From assembly GCF_002567005.1 (NCBI RefSeq), contig NZ_NUZU01000039.1:428323-492322 (forward strand): a DNA stretch of 64,000 nt, read 5' to 3'. Below are positions 33,269-41,521 of the stretch, piece after piece (position 1 is the stretch's first letter; each line of letters starts with the position of its first letter). Origin of the DNA: Bacillus sp. AFS073361. Its GTDB lineage: Bacteria; Bacillota; Bacilli; Bacillales; Cytobacillaceae. A program made the position numbers and the translations under genes. The notes beneath the pieces are model-generated. The model saw nothing but the letters and a program-made list of their open reading frames with translations, was not told the origin of the DNA and did no database searches.

Positions 33269-34453
33269 TTAATACACATCACGCTGATAACGCCCTTGCT
33301 TCTGCATATCTTTCAGATACGCTTCTGCTTCATCGCGGCTCATGGAACCCTCTTTCTCAATTATGTTAGTAAGTGTTTCATGGACGTCCTTCGCCATGTA
33401 TTCCTTATCTCCACACACATAGAAATAAGCACCTGTTTGCAGCCACTCGAATATTTCTTTACTGTGTTCTTGCATTTTATGTTGAACATATACTTTTTGA
33501 GCGCCATCGCGAGAGAAGGCCGTATCTAATTTAGAAAGTACTCCCTCTTGCAGATATTGTTCCAACTCATCTTTATAAAGGAAATCAGAAGCTGCATGCT
33601 GGTCCCCAAAAAATAGCCACGAACGGCCTGTTCCTCTATTCACTGTACGTTCCTGTATAAAAGAACGGAATGGTGCAATACCTGTCCCAGGTCCAACCAT
33701 AATAATATCAGTATCTTGAGACTCTGGCAGATGAAAATGTTTATTTGCTTGTATAAAAACTGGAAGCGTATCTCCTTCATTCACACGTTCCGCACATAAC
33801 ACAGAGCAAACCCCTTTACGGTCGCGTCCATGAGCTGTGTAGCGTACAGCACCGATAGTTAAATGAACTTCCTCTGGATTCGCTGCAATGCTGCTCGCAA
33901 TCGAGTAGAGCCGCGCCGTCATTTTTCTTAAAATAGAGACAAATTCTTGAGCAGTTGCTTTCCATGGACCGAATTCACGTACCATATCAAGTAAATCCCG
34001 CCCATAGCAATATTCCTTCAATTGGGCTGCATTTTCAACCTGGATGAGCTTTTGTAACTCTTCGTTTTCTGTAAAGGCAGCTGCCTGCTGTAAGACCTTT
34101 TTAGATAGCAGTGTAATTTCAAAATAGGTAGTTAACGCTTCCATTAGTGGAAGTGTTTCACCTTGCTTATTGATTGTTACAGGCGTTGCTTCATCCCAGT
34201 GCATCTCTTCAAGCAGGGAAGCAACAAGTTCTGGATCATTTGAAGGAATAATACCAAGGGCATCACCTGGCACATAAGAAAGCCCCGACCCTTCTAGTGA
34301 TAACTCAATATGCCTTGTTTCTTTACTAGAGCCTGCACCATTTATATTAATGTTTTTAAGAATTTTTGCTTGAAACGGATTTGTTCGTGAAAATGTTGTT
34401 GGAACTTGTTTGTCTTTTTGGTCAGTCTTTGTGTTATCCAATGTTTTTTGCAT
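33269..34453 (-). CDS. CysJ-like flavoprotein reductase lacking the FMN (flavodoxin) domain
   Basis: 394 residues from ATG 34453 (GGAGG nine bases upstream). It matches the FAD/NADPH half of sulfite reductase alpha subunits and other diflavin reductases: connecting domain and FAD site (RLYSIASSIAANPEEVHLTI, GVCSVLCAERV), the NADPH site (VGPGTGIAPFRSFIQER, FFGDQHAASDFLY) and the C-terminal end YFYVCGDKEYMAKDV...GRYQRDVY. The normal N-terminal flavodoxin-like domain of about 200 residues is missing, and no cysI is nearby. It may pass electrons to a separate flavodoxin or directly to another acceptor. The location in a sulfur gene region supports a sulfur role. The partner is unknown. Confidence 0.8.
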   Translation of the reverse strand: MQKTLDNTKTDQKDKQVPTTFSRTNPFQAKILKNININGAGSSKETRHIELSLEGSGLSYVPGDALGIIPSNDPELVASLLEEMHWDEATPVTINKQGETLPLMEALTTYFEITLLSKKVLQQAAAFTENEELQKLIQVENAAQLKEYCYGRDLLDMVREFGPWKATAQEFVSILRKMTARLYSIASSIAANPEEVHLTIGAVRYTAHGRDRKGVCSVLCAERVNEGDTLPVFIQANKHFHLPESQDTDIIMVGPGTGIAPFRSFIQERTVNRGTGRSWLFFGDQHAASDFLYKDELEQYLQEGVLSKLDTAFSRDGAQKVYVQHKMQEHSKEIFEWLQTGAYFYVCGDKEYMAKDVHETLTNIIEKEGSMSRDEAEAYLKDMQKQGRYQRDVY

Positions 34454-34755
34454 GGTTCTTAACCTCCAAAAGTAATATATACATTTTAACATTAATTTTG
34501 GAAATTAGATGTATATTTTTTCACAATATTCTTTCCAATTCCAAATGAATTTCCCAATTAAAGTTAAAATGGGTAAGAGCTTTTATTTCAAAGTTTTTAA
34601 AATAAAGTTAGCAAATATATATAATTACAACATGATAAAATCGATAGATTGGAGATAATAGCAATAGTAAGGAAATATTTACTCCAGCGATTGTACTTGC
34701 CTTATTAATGATTATATCAGGTAATTGAATATGGCTAAAATTTTAAACGATAGAT

Positions 34756-35205
34756 TTAGTTATTTTTTTTAGAAATAGCTTGTTTAAAAAGCCTCCTAAA
34801 TTGCTCCCGATCTTCTGCCGTAAACGGCTTTGGTCCCTTTGTCCGCTTTCCGCCTTTTCGAGCCATTGCACTTAAGTATCGTGTTTGTAATAATTGATCA
34901 ATGTTTTCATTGGTATACCTAAATCCTTTGTGGTGAAGGACGATACAGCCTTTTGGTAAACCTAGCGATGCTAATCCATAATCTTGCGTAACAATCATAT
35001 CACCTGATTCGACTAACTTCATAATCCGATAATCGGCAGCATCCGCTCCAGAATCAACATAAATAATATCCACTCCTGAAGGTTGTTCCGCATTAGAAAA
35101 GTGCGAAAAACTCGTAACAAGGATAACAGGAATTCCTGCTTTTCCTCCTTCCGATATAATAATATCTTTTACCGGACAAGCATCCGCATCTACATAAATT
35201 TTCAT
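34756..35205 (-). CDS. YaiI/YqxD family protein (DUF188)
   Basis: 149 residues with the family signature MKIYVDADACPVKDII, IIYVDSGADAADYRIM, VTQDYGLASLGLPKGC and the Arg-rich C-terminal end FTAEDREQFRRLF. The fold is PIN/NYN-like and a nuclease role has been suggested, but the function is not known. GGAG precedes ATG 35205. It stands alone and is a widely conserved Bacillus gene, so it probably has no special link to its neighbours. Confidence 0.88.
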   Translation of the reverse strand: MKIYVDADACPVKDIIISEGGKAGIPVILVTSFSHFSNAEQPSGVDIIYVDSGADAADYRIMKLVESGDMIVTQDYGLASLGLPKGCIVLHHKGFRYTNENIDQLLQTRYLSAMARKGGKRTKGPKPFTAEDREQFRRLFKQAISKKNN

Positions 35206-35444
35206 CTTTATCTCTCCTATAAAGAAGTTCGAATTACTTGTGATACTATTGGTAAATTACGCTTTTGTCAAACTATGGAATCAGAAGTACGGTGCTTTGC
35301 TTTGTATAGTACCTAACATCCAGTATGTTTAGAAATTACCAGCCAATTAGAAAAATCCTAATTAACATTAATTTAGTTAATCAGGATTTATTAAAACGAA
35401 TTAATGCTTCTTTCTCAACAATAGTAACTTCATACCTTATAAAC

Positions 35445-36032
35445 TTAGATTGGCCCTGGGGTATATCCTAAAAAGGAATCGTGGGCTGAAAAAATACCTT
35501 CTTGTTGTAAAGGTTTAAATACCCGAAACTTACGGAGTTGTTTTCCATAAACATGGATGGTTACTGCCGTTTGATCGCCCTGGGTTTCAAGGATATGACA
35601 ATCCGCTGGGGGCAGGAGTTTGCCAGTCATTTGCTGATTTACAATCAATGTATCCGTTTGCCTGAGCTTTACTACACTTTCTGAAATCTCATCCACTCGA
35701 AGATAGTTCGTCACCTTGATCTGTCCAGCCACAACCCCTTCGGCTCCCCAAGTACCATCGTGATCATGGAGTAACGTTTTCTGCCCCGGCTTCCAGACAA
35801 GTGCAATGATCTCAAAACGATCCTGCGGATCACAATATAGGGAGTGGCGGGCATAACCTTCCGAGCTGGGCTTGCACTTTTCGGGTGAGAGCCAGGATGT
35901 GGTACGAAGCAGCTCACCGAGCAAACGCTCTGCCTCTGCCACCCGAACGGCCTCACTCTCATTTCTCTCTATGATCCATGTCATATCTCGAATAAAGTCG
36001 ACCAGAGTATATTCCGTCGTTTGATTTGTCAT
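35445..36032 (-). CDS. Cysteine dioxygenase family thiol dioxygenase
   Basis: 195 residues of the cupin thiol-dioxygenase family. The Fe(II) triad is His89, His91 (LLHDHDGTWG) and probably His146 (DCHILE), with a further His160 in TIHVYGKQL. Such enzymes oxidise cysteine (or 3-mercaptopropionate) to the sulfinate with O2. The setting among cysteine and sulfide genes fits cysteine as substrate. It has its own AGGAGG before ATG 36032. A Cys for the Cys-Tyr cofactor of mammalian CDO is not evident at the usual place, as in most bacterial members. Confidence 0.82.
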   Translation of the reverse strand: MTNQTTEYTLVDFIRDMTWIIERNESEAVRVAEAERLLGELLRTTSWLSPEKCKPSSEGYARHSLYCDPQDRFEIIALVWKPGQKTLLHDHDGTWGAEGVVAGQIKVTNYLRVDEISESVVKLRQTDTLIVNQQMTGKLLPPADCHILETQGDQTAVTIHVYGKQLRKFRVFKPLQQEGIFSAHDSFLGYTPGPI

Positions 36033-36207
36033 GATACATTGTCCTCCTATGAAGGATAATTTCTTATTGTAAATTATGGGATAAACCTTTCCATAACCAC
36101 TATGGATACCTTTGTTAATTCTTTAATATGAGAAATCTTTATCTCAGGTCTGAAAAACATTTCCGATAATACCAAGGAAGAAAAAGGACCTTATGTAAGG
36201 GTCTCTA

Positions 36208-37506
36208 TTACACTATGGATTCTAATTCTTTACATGACCGATAGATAAGTTCAAAAAGCAGGTCCAAATCAGTTAATTCAACACAGGAAAATGCGATTCG
36301 AAGATCCGTTTTGGCTAGGGAGATAGTCCCCACTCCGTACCGCTTGAGCAAATGGATCCGCAGCGTTTCTGCATCGGAATGCTTGATTCGAAGACACACG
36401 AAATACCCTGAATTGAATGGATAGGGTTCGAATGCATCCGCATATTTCCCGTCTGCTAAAATCTCTTTGACTCGTTTCGCCCTAGCTTCCATAACCTTAT
36501 TTCTCTGTCTGCGCTGCACTTCAAATTCGGGATTTAACAAGGCATCCAAAATGATTGTTTGAGAAAGGTGGGGACTGCAAGAAATGGTACTACGAATGGA
36601 ACCCATCGTCTTTTTCTCCAGCGCTTCCAAAACCAAAGCATCTTGGATTCCAAATGTGAGAAACCCAACACGAAAGCCCCAAGCATATTCTTCTTTGGTT
36701 GCCCCATCAATTTTAATGGGGAGGACACGAGGGTGTAACCCTACTAAACGAGCAAATATAGATTCTTTGATTGAATCTTCATAATATAATCCAAAATAAG
36801 CGTCATCAATAACAGCAACAATGTTAATCCCCAGATCCGCTGCCTGCTTGATGGCATGAAGGATTTCCTCCACTTCTTTTTCCAACGGAGTATAGCCTGT
36901 TGGATTATGAGGGAAATTAAGCACCAGGATGACTTTTCCGCTCTTACAGGATAAAAGGGCCTCCAGCAAACCTTTTCCATTAAATAGGTTTGCTTTGGTG
37001 AATAATGGATAGGTCACTGTATGGCTGCCGCGGCGGACGTTGAATGTTATATGATAATTATCCCAATACTTATCTGGTAGTAAAATAGGATCCCCCTTTT
37101 CGACAAACAGGTCGGATACGATACTCAATCCATGGGTCAGCGCGTTCGTCACGATCGGAGTGCCAAATTCCTTTCCTTCAAGGGAAGGATTATCTTTAAG
37201 AAGCTTCTTTCTCCAAACTTCACGCAACTCTGGTTTTCCTGCCGTTGGTGCATATGGATACAGGTCTATCGGATCGTAGGAGGAGAGGTTCTTGTGGATG
37301 ACATCTAAATACATTGGTTGTCCACCCTCTGAAGCCATCCCGATTGTTGCATTGAATCGGTCTGCTTTTCCCTTTGCCTCTCCAGCCTGGCTGACAATCC
37401 CTTTTGGAAAATACAATGATTTTCCCAACAATGACAACATCTCATATACTGGTTTATTGCGTTCTTCAATGACTTGATTTAATTCTAAAGCCAATGGGTT
37501 TAGCAC
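36208..37506 (-). CDS. PLP-dependent aminotransferase, class I/II
   Basis: 432 residues of fold-type I aminotransferase. Recognisable are the substrate and PLP blocks LYPYAPTAGKPELREVW, VTNALTHGLSIVSDL, LNFPHNPTGYTPLE, VIDDAYFGLYYED and the Schiff-base lysine in DGATKEEYAWGFRVGF. The start is GTG 37506, eight bases after AAGG. The N-terminal part is longer than in AspC-type enzymes. Substrate is unknown. Given the neighbours an aromatic or sulfur amino acid is possible, but this is only a guess. Confidence 0.8.
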   Translation of the reverse strand: MLNPLALELNQVIEERNKPVYEMLSLLGKSLYFPKGIVSQAGEAKGKADRFNATIGMASEGGQPMYLDVIHKNLSSYDPIDLYPYAPTAGKPELREVWRKKLLKDNPSLEGKEFGTPIVTNALTHGLSIVSDLFVEKGDPILLPDKYWDNYHITFNVRRGSHTVTYPLFTKANLFNGKGLLEALLSCKSGKVILVLNFPHNPTGYTPLEKEVEEILHAIKQAADLGINIVAVIDDAYFGLYYEDSIKESIFARLVGLHPRVLPIKIDGATKEEYAWGFRVGFLTFGIQDALVLEALEKKTMGSIRSTISCSPHLSQTIILDALLNPEFEVQRRQRNKVMEARAKRVKEILADGKYADAFEPYPFNSGYFVCLRIKHSDAETLRIHLLKRYGVGTISLAKTDLRIAFSCVELTDLDLLFELIYRSCKELESIV

Positions 37507-37546
37507 TTTATTCGCCTTCCTTTTATTAGCAATTGTCTGGCTTCAT

Positions 37547-37723
37547 TTAATTCGTTCTTTTCTTTAATCCTGGATATCTAATTTCCATTAATTTGTTAAG
37601 TAATACATCTAAGTCTTGACTATATTTAATGGTTCTTGTATCACACAGTCCATACATGAATCCTGATTTCTCCATATTGACTTTTAGATGATTGTATTCC
37701 TTCACATATTTCATAAGTTCCAT
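37547..37723 (-). CDS. Spo0E-like aspartyl-phosphate phosphatase, 58 residues
   Basis: Found by hand translation. TAGGGGGAATAAAA precedes ATG 37723 and the frame has 58 codons to TAA 37547. The protein is two helices: YVKEYNHLKVNMEKSGFMYG, then the Spo0E-family core TIKYSQDLDVLLNKLMEI with the conserved SQ-LD pair. Spo0E-type proteins dephosphorylate Spo0A~P and delay sporulation. It lies alone between the aminotransferase gene and the thioredoxin gene. The phosphatase loop residues follow the family closely enough for a family call, but Spo0A activity is inferred. Confidence 0.75.
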   Translation of the reverse strand: MELMKYVKEYNHLKVNMEKSGFMYGLCDTRTIKYSQDLDVLLNKLMEIRYPGLKKRTN

Positions 37724-37830
37724 TTTTTATTCCCCCTAAATGTACATTAGATATGGTGATTCTAGCCCTAAAGTCAAAATAGTGCCAATACAAAAAACAA
37801 GTCAATACAATCGATAATTTCGAATATATT

Positions 37831-37868
37831 GCCAATAAATATTGAGTGACTACTCAATATTTATTGGC
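37831..37868. terminator. Perfect 17-bp inverted repeat after the thioredoxin gene
   Basis: GCCAATAAATATTGAGT and ACTCAATATTTATTGGC pair without mismatch around a four-base loop. It lies 17 bases after the thioredoxin stop and probably ends the trxB-trx transcript, though no U tract follows. It could also be a protein-binding palindrome for the Spo0E-like gene. Confidence 0.55.
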
Positions 37869-37885
37869 TTCAGATTAATGCATTC

Positions 37886-38221
37886 TTATTTTCTACTTTC
37901 CTCTAAGATCTGGTTGAGAAACTGTTCAACCTCTTCCTGGCTTTTTCCGAGTTTACTAACAAAGCGATTAAGTTCCTTCCCGCCTTGAAAAACAATAAAG
38001 CTTGGGATTCCGTACACATCTAGCTTTTCTAGTAGTTCCGGAAAATGTTCTCGATTTACTGCGATCATATCTACTTTTTCTTTATACGCTTCTTCCAAAA
38101 TCGGCATGAATAAATCAGTATGCTGACAGTCTGGGCAATATTCAGCATAAAATTTGGCCATTACTGGTTTTGTTGATAAAATCGCCTCATTAAACTCTTG
38201 TTTTGTTTTGATCTCTTTCAT
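37886..38221 (-). CDS. Thioredoxin-family protein with CPDC active site
   Basis: 111 residues with the thioredoxin fold. The active site is Cys29-Pro-Asp-Cys32 (FYAEYCPDCQHTD) instead of the usual CGPC, and the cis-Pro is in YGIPSFIVFQGG. CPDC-type thioredoxins are known in Firmicutes and have altered redox potential. It is 55 bp downstream of trxB on the same strand, so it is probably the dedicated substrate of that reductase. The pair is placed under a sigma-54 promoter together with sulfide-oxidation genes, which suggests reduction of persulfides or cystine. Confidence 0.87.
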   Translation of the reverse strand: MKEIKTKQEFNEAILSTKPVMAKFYAEYCPDCQHTDLFMPILEEAYKEKVDMIAVNREHFPELLEKLDVYGIPSFIVFQGGKELNRFVSKLGKSQEEVEQFLNQILEESRK

Positions 38222-38276
38222 AATTAAAATCCTCCCTATATTTTATTTTCAAATGTTATATTGATAGTTTCCACTA

Positions 38277-39203
38277 CTAAAACGCAATTGTATCAAGGTA
38301 TCTTTCGCAATCCAGCGCAGCCATACAACCACTTCCTGCAGCAGTAATGGCCTGGCGGTATTTATGATCTTGAACATCCCCGCAGGCAAATACGCCAGGA
38401 ATATTTGTTTCTGTTGTACCAGGATTCACAATGATATATCCCATATCGTCCGTTTTGATTTGATTGTCTAAAAAAGATGTGTTCGGTTTATGGCCGATTG
38501 CCATGAAAATACCATCAGATTCCAGAAATTCGTTTTTTCCAGTTTCACGGTTTTTTACTTTCAAGCCAGTAACGTGTCGTTCTCCTGCCATTACTTCTTC
38601 AGGAATGTAATCTAAACTCCAAGTAATTTTTGGATTATTTTTGGCACGGTCTTGCATAATTTGGGAAGCGCGAAGCTCCTTTCTGCGGTGCACGATACGA
38701 ACCTCCGAAGCAAACTTCGTTAAAAAATTTGCTTCTTCCATAGCCGAATCTCCGCCACCGACAACAATAACTTTCTTTCCTCTAAAGAAAAATCCATCAC
38801 ACGTTGCACAGGTACTTACCCCACGGCCAATATTTTCCCTTTCCCCTGGAATATCCAAAAGTTTCGCAGAAGCTCCCGTTGAGATGATTAATGATTGCGT
38901 TTTGAGCTCCCCTATTCCTTCCAGCGTTAAGGTAAAAGGGTTATTTGAAAAGTCGACTTTTTTTACCCACCCCCTTTTAAACCTTGCTCCAAAATGCTCA
39001 GCTTGCCTTCGCATGTTCTGCATCAACTCTCGTCCCATAATCCCTTCTGGAAAACCAGGGAAATTCTCAACATCTGTTGTCAATGTCAATTGCCCCCCTG
39101 GTTCAGGTCCTTCGATGACTAAAGGACTTAGGTTAGCACGTGCTAGATAGATTGCTGCAGTCAGCCCAGCAGGGCCAGTTCCTAAAATAACGGTTTTATA
39201 CAT
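38277..39203 (-). CDS. Thioredoxin reductase
   Basis: 308 residues from ATG 39203 (AGGAGGTAAGTG upstream; a GTG one codon earlier is also possible). It has the two dinucleotide motifs GTGPAGLTAAIYLAR and VVGGGDSAMEEANFL, the redox-active CATC (Cys132 and Cys135 in VSTCATCDGFFF) and the FAD end GVFACGDVQDHKYRQAITAAG. It reduces thioredoxin with NADPH. A cell's main trxB normally sits elsewhere in Bacillus, so this may be a second, pathway-specific copy. A -24/-12 promoter lies 46 bases upstream, shared with the sulfide genes. Confidence 0.92.
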   Translation of the reverse strand: MYKTVILGTGPAGLTAAIYLARANLSPLVIEGPEPGGQLTLTTDVENFPGFPEGIMGRELMQNMRRQAEHFGARFKRGWVKKVDFSNNPFTLTLEGIGELKTQSLIISTGASAKLLDIPGERENIGRGVSTCATCDGFFFRGKKVIVVGGGDSAMEEANFLTKFASEVRIVHRRKELRASQIMQDRAKNNPKITWSLDYIPEEVMAGERHVTGLKVKNRETGKNEFLESDGIFMAIGHKPNTSFLDNQIKTDDMGYIIVNPGTTETNIPGVFACGDVQDHKYRQAITAAGSGCMAALDCERYLDTIAF

Positions 39204-39248
39204 CACTTACCTCCTCGTTGTGCTAATCTCTTAGTCATAAATATTTAT

Positions 39249-39266
39249 TTGCAATTTTTATGCCAA
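39249..39266 (-). promoter_or_regulatory. Sigma-54 (-24/-12) promoter of trxB
   Basis: The minus strand reads TTGGCATAAAAATTGCAA: GG and GC are 12 bp apart, as required by sigma-54. The predicted start is about 36 bases before the trxB ATG. Nearly the same sequence precedes malY and the TauE operon. Confidence 0.82.
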
Positions 39267-39277
39267 CTTTCCATCCC

Positions 39278-39298
39278 TGTAATAACGCTATTTTTACA
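39278..39298 (-). promoter_or_regulatory. Conserved box upstream of the trxB sigma-54 promoter
   Basis: Plus-strand TGTAATAACGCT...TTTTTACA begins exactly 12 bp beyond the promoter. Matching boxes at the same offset are TATAAAATCGCC (47422) and TGTAAAACTGCT (51186). The shared pattern is TRTAAnAnnGC, then TTT. A role in activator binding is inferred. Confidence 0.55.
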
Positions 39299-39480
39299 AC
39301 CGATCTATAGATCAATCAGTCCCACATCTATCACGATTGAGAAAAATATTTTCAAGATTAAGAAAAACATCTCCAGACAATTTTCCGAAGATATTAATTT
39401 AGCTGAAATAGCAACCAATACGAGATAGGAAGAATAGTTTAACAATGATAATGTCTTAGTTCCCCAAGAACTTAGTTAAA

Positions 39481-39512
39481 AAAAGCAAACAGAGCGACTT
39501 CTGTTTGCTTTT
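39481..39512. terminator. Terminator of the cystine-type ABC operon
   Basis: AAAAGCAAACAGA pairs perfectly with TCTGTTTGCTTTT (13 bp, loop GCGACT), with T-rich flanks on both strands. Confidence 0.82.
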
Positions 39513-39516
39513 ATCA

Positions 39517-39915
39517 TTATTTAAATACCTTTTCTAGCAGGTGAAGAGCTTTCGTACGTGAAAGTTCCTTGTCTTGCTTACGAACGATGAAGAGACCTTC
39601 CATAACATTTTCAAGTGCAGTCATATGAGGGAACAAATAATAACCTTGGAAAACCATACCTGTTTGTTGACGGAACTTTATAATCCTATCTTTTGGAACT
39701 TGTTTTTTATCCTGAAAATCCAAAGAATATTTTCCAAGCTTGATAGTTCCTTTTGTAGGCATTTCCAGTAAATTCAAACAGCGTAACAAAGTTGTTTTGC
39801 CTGATCCCGAAGGCCCAATAATACAAACCGTATTGCCTTCCTCTATTTTCAAATCGATTCCCTTTAAAACTTCTGTTTGCCCAAACTTCTTATGCAGGTT
39901 CTCTATCTCAATCAC
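39517..39915 (-). pseudogene. Truncated ATPase of an amino-acid (cystine-type) ABC importer
   Basis: 132 residues cover only the N-terminal half of a polar amino acid ABC ATPase. Walker A (GPSGSGKTTLLRCLN) and the Q-loop region (GMVFQGYYLFPHMTALENV) are intact. The frame ends at LLEKVFK, so the LSGGQ signature, Walker B and H-loop (about 110 residues) are gone. The operon terminator follows within five bases, so a deletion removed the 3' half. Such a protein cannot form a working ATP sandwich. An external ATPase would be needed for the intact permease. Confidence 0.82.
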
Positions 39916-39935
39916 TTGAATATCCCCCTATCAAG

Positions 39936-40619
39936 TCAGCCCTCCACATATCGATCAAGTCGTTTTTCCATACGTCCTTGAGCGTTAGAAAGAACTGTAC
40001 TGAAAATCAAATAAATAAATCCTGCTAGACAATATAGTACCAATGGTTCATAGGTTGTTGCTGTAATTTGCTGCGCGATTCTAAACATTTCGGTCACTGT
40101 TATGGTAGCAGCCAATGATGTATCCTTCACCAAGCTAATAAAACTGTTTGACATGGGTGGGACAGACACCCTTGTTGCCTGCGGAAGAATAATCCTTTTT
40201 AATGCTTGACGATAGCTCATCCCAATTGAGTAAGCGGCCTCCCATTGACCCTTGGGAATTGAAAGTATAGCTGCGCGAATAATCTCTGAGTTATAGGCGC
40301 CAACACTAATAGTGAAACCGATAATAGCCGATGGCAGCGGACCAATTGTAATCCCAACACTTGGAAGACCATAGAAAATAATAAACAATTGAACCAGCAG
40401 AGGCGTTCCCCTAATTACCCATACATAAAATCTTGCAACAGCGTCGAGAGCCCGAATTCCCGAGATTCGAGCCAGTGCTGTAAGCAAAGCAAGAATGAGT
40501 CCCAGAAAAAAAGATATAAGTGTCAATGGTACGGTAAAAGCGATCCCTGCTTTTAACATCGGTAAAAATGAGTTTACAATGATGTCAATAATTCGCAGCA
40601 TTCTTTCATCAGCAAACAT
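39936..40619 (-). CDS. Amino acid ABC transporter permease, cystine type (TcyB/GlnP family)
   Basis: 227 residues, five membrane helices, HisM/GlnP-type. The EAA motif that docks the ATPase is present (GQWEAAYSIGMSYRQALKRIILPQA) and the family loop GTPLLVQLFIIFYGLP is clear. AAGGAG precedes ATG 40619. The substrate-binding gene lies just upstream (11 bp) and the ATPase just downstream; both are broken, so this permease is probably an orphan on its way to loss. Cystine is inferred from the D-cysteine desulfhydrase next door. Confidence 0.85.
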   Translation of the reverse strand: MFADERMLRIIDIIVNSFLPMLKAGIAFTVPLTLISFFLGLILALLTALARISGIRALDAVARFYVWVIRGTPLLVQLFIIFYGLPSVGITIGPLPSAIIGFTISVGAYNSEIIRAAILSIPKGQWEAAYSIGMSYRQALKRIILPQATRVSVPPMSNSFISLVKDTSLAATITVTEMFRIAQQITATTYEPLVLYCLAGFIYLIFSTVLSNAQGRMEKRLDRYVEG

Positions 40620-40630
40620 TGGAACACTCC

Positions 40631-41451
40631 TTATTTTGAAACATCGGTTTCAAAGTATTTTTGTGAGATGCTTAAATACGTACCATCTTTCTTCATATCG
40701 GAAAGTGCTTTATTTATCGCCTCTACCAATTCTTTATTCCCTTTCCTAAGCATAATTCCCATTTGTGCCGGTTCATCTAGCTCTGCTACAGCTTTAATAG
40801 GTGCATCAGGCTTTTGTTTTTTGAAATCGAGATAGGACAATCCATCATTTACAGTCGCATCAGCCGTTTTGAAAGTATTAAATCAACGGATTGATTAAAT
40901 CCTTCGACCCCCACAATCTCAGCACCGTTGGATAGTGCTATATCCTTAAAATTACTAGTTAGTGTCTGAGCTGCTTTTTTTCCTTTCAAATCTGCAAATG
41001 ATTTAATAGTTTCATTGTCTTTGTGAACAATCAAGAAGGGTTTTGACACAATATACGACTCAGAAAAATCGTATTTTTCCTGACGGTCAGGACGTATTCC
41101 AACTTGATTAACAATGATATCGAATCGCTTCGAATCAAGACCTGCAAATATACCGTCCCACGGGGTTTCGATAAATTCTGGTTTCACACCAAGTCTGTTC
41201 GCTACTTCCTCAGCGATTTCAATATCAAAACCAGTTAATTTTCCTGAAGCATCATGGTAGCTAAACGGTGCATACGTTCCTTCTGTTCCAATTTTAATTT
41301 TTCTATCTGCTTTAATTTGCTTTAGCAGATTCTTACTCCCAACTGCCTGATTATCCGGTTGAGTGGTTGCTTGATTTTGAGTTTTTCCACATGCAGTTAA
41401 CATAAGTGAAACGAGTAACGAAAAAGCGACTATTTTTAAACTCTTTTTCAT
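40631..41451 (-). pseudogene. Substrate-binding lipoprotein of the cystine-type ABC importer, frameshifted
   Basis: The first part (41451 to about 40852) has a signal peptide with lipobox Cys21 (SLMLTACGK) and the SBP_bac_3 fold (KIGTEGTYAPFSYHDASGK, GFDIEIAEEVANRLGV, DGIFAGLDSKRFDII). Near 40865 one base is missing: the frame runs into RLMRL and stops, while the other frame continues as ADATVNDGLSYLDFKKQKPD to the normal end at 40631. Restoring one G in CGGCTGATG would rejoin both halves. Together with the truncated ATPase it shows that the importer is inactive or recently broken. Confidence 0.85.
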
Positions 41452-41521
41452 AAAAATATCCCCCTTTGTAATGCGTTCAAATGTTCTCCTGGAAAACTCA
41501 ATTGCAATTCCCTCTTAAACT

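Noticed and set aside
33026..33529. 167-codon plus-strand frame overlapping the end of the CysJ-like gene
   Set aside because: Its second half is antisense to a conserved gene and its first half has no motif or proper start signal.
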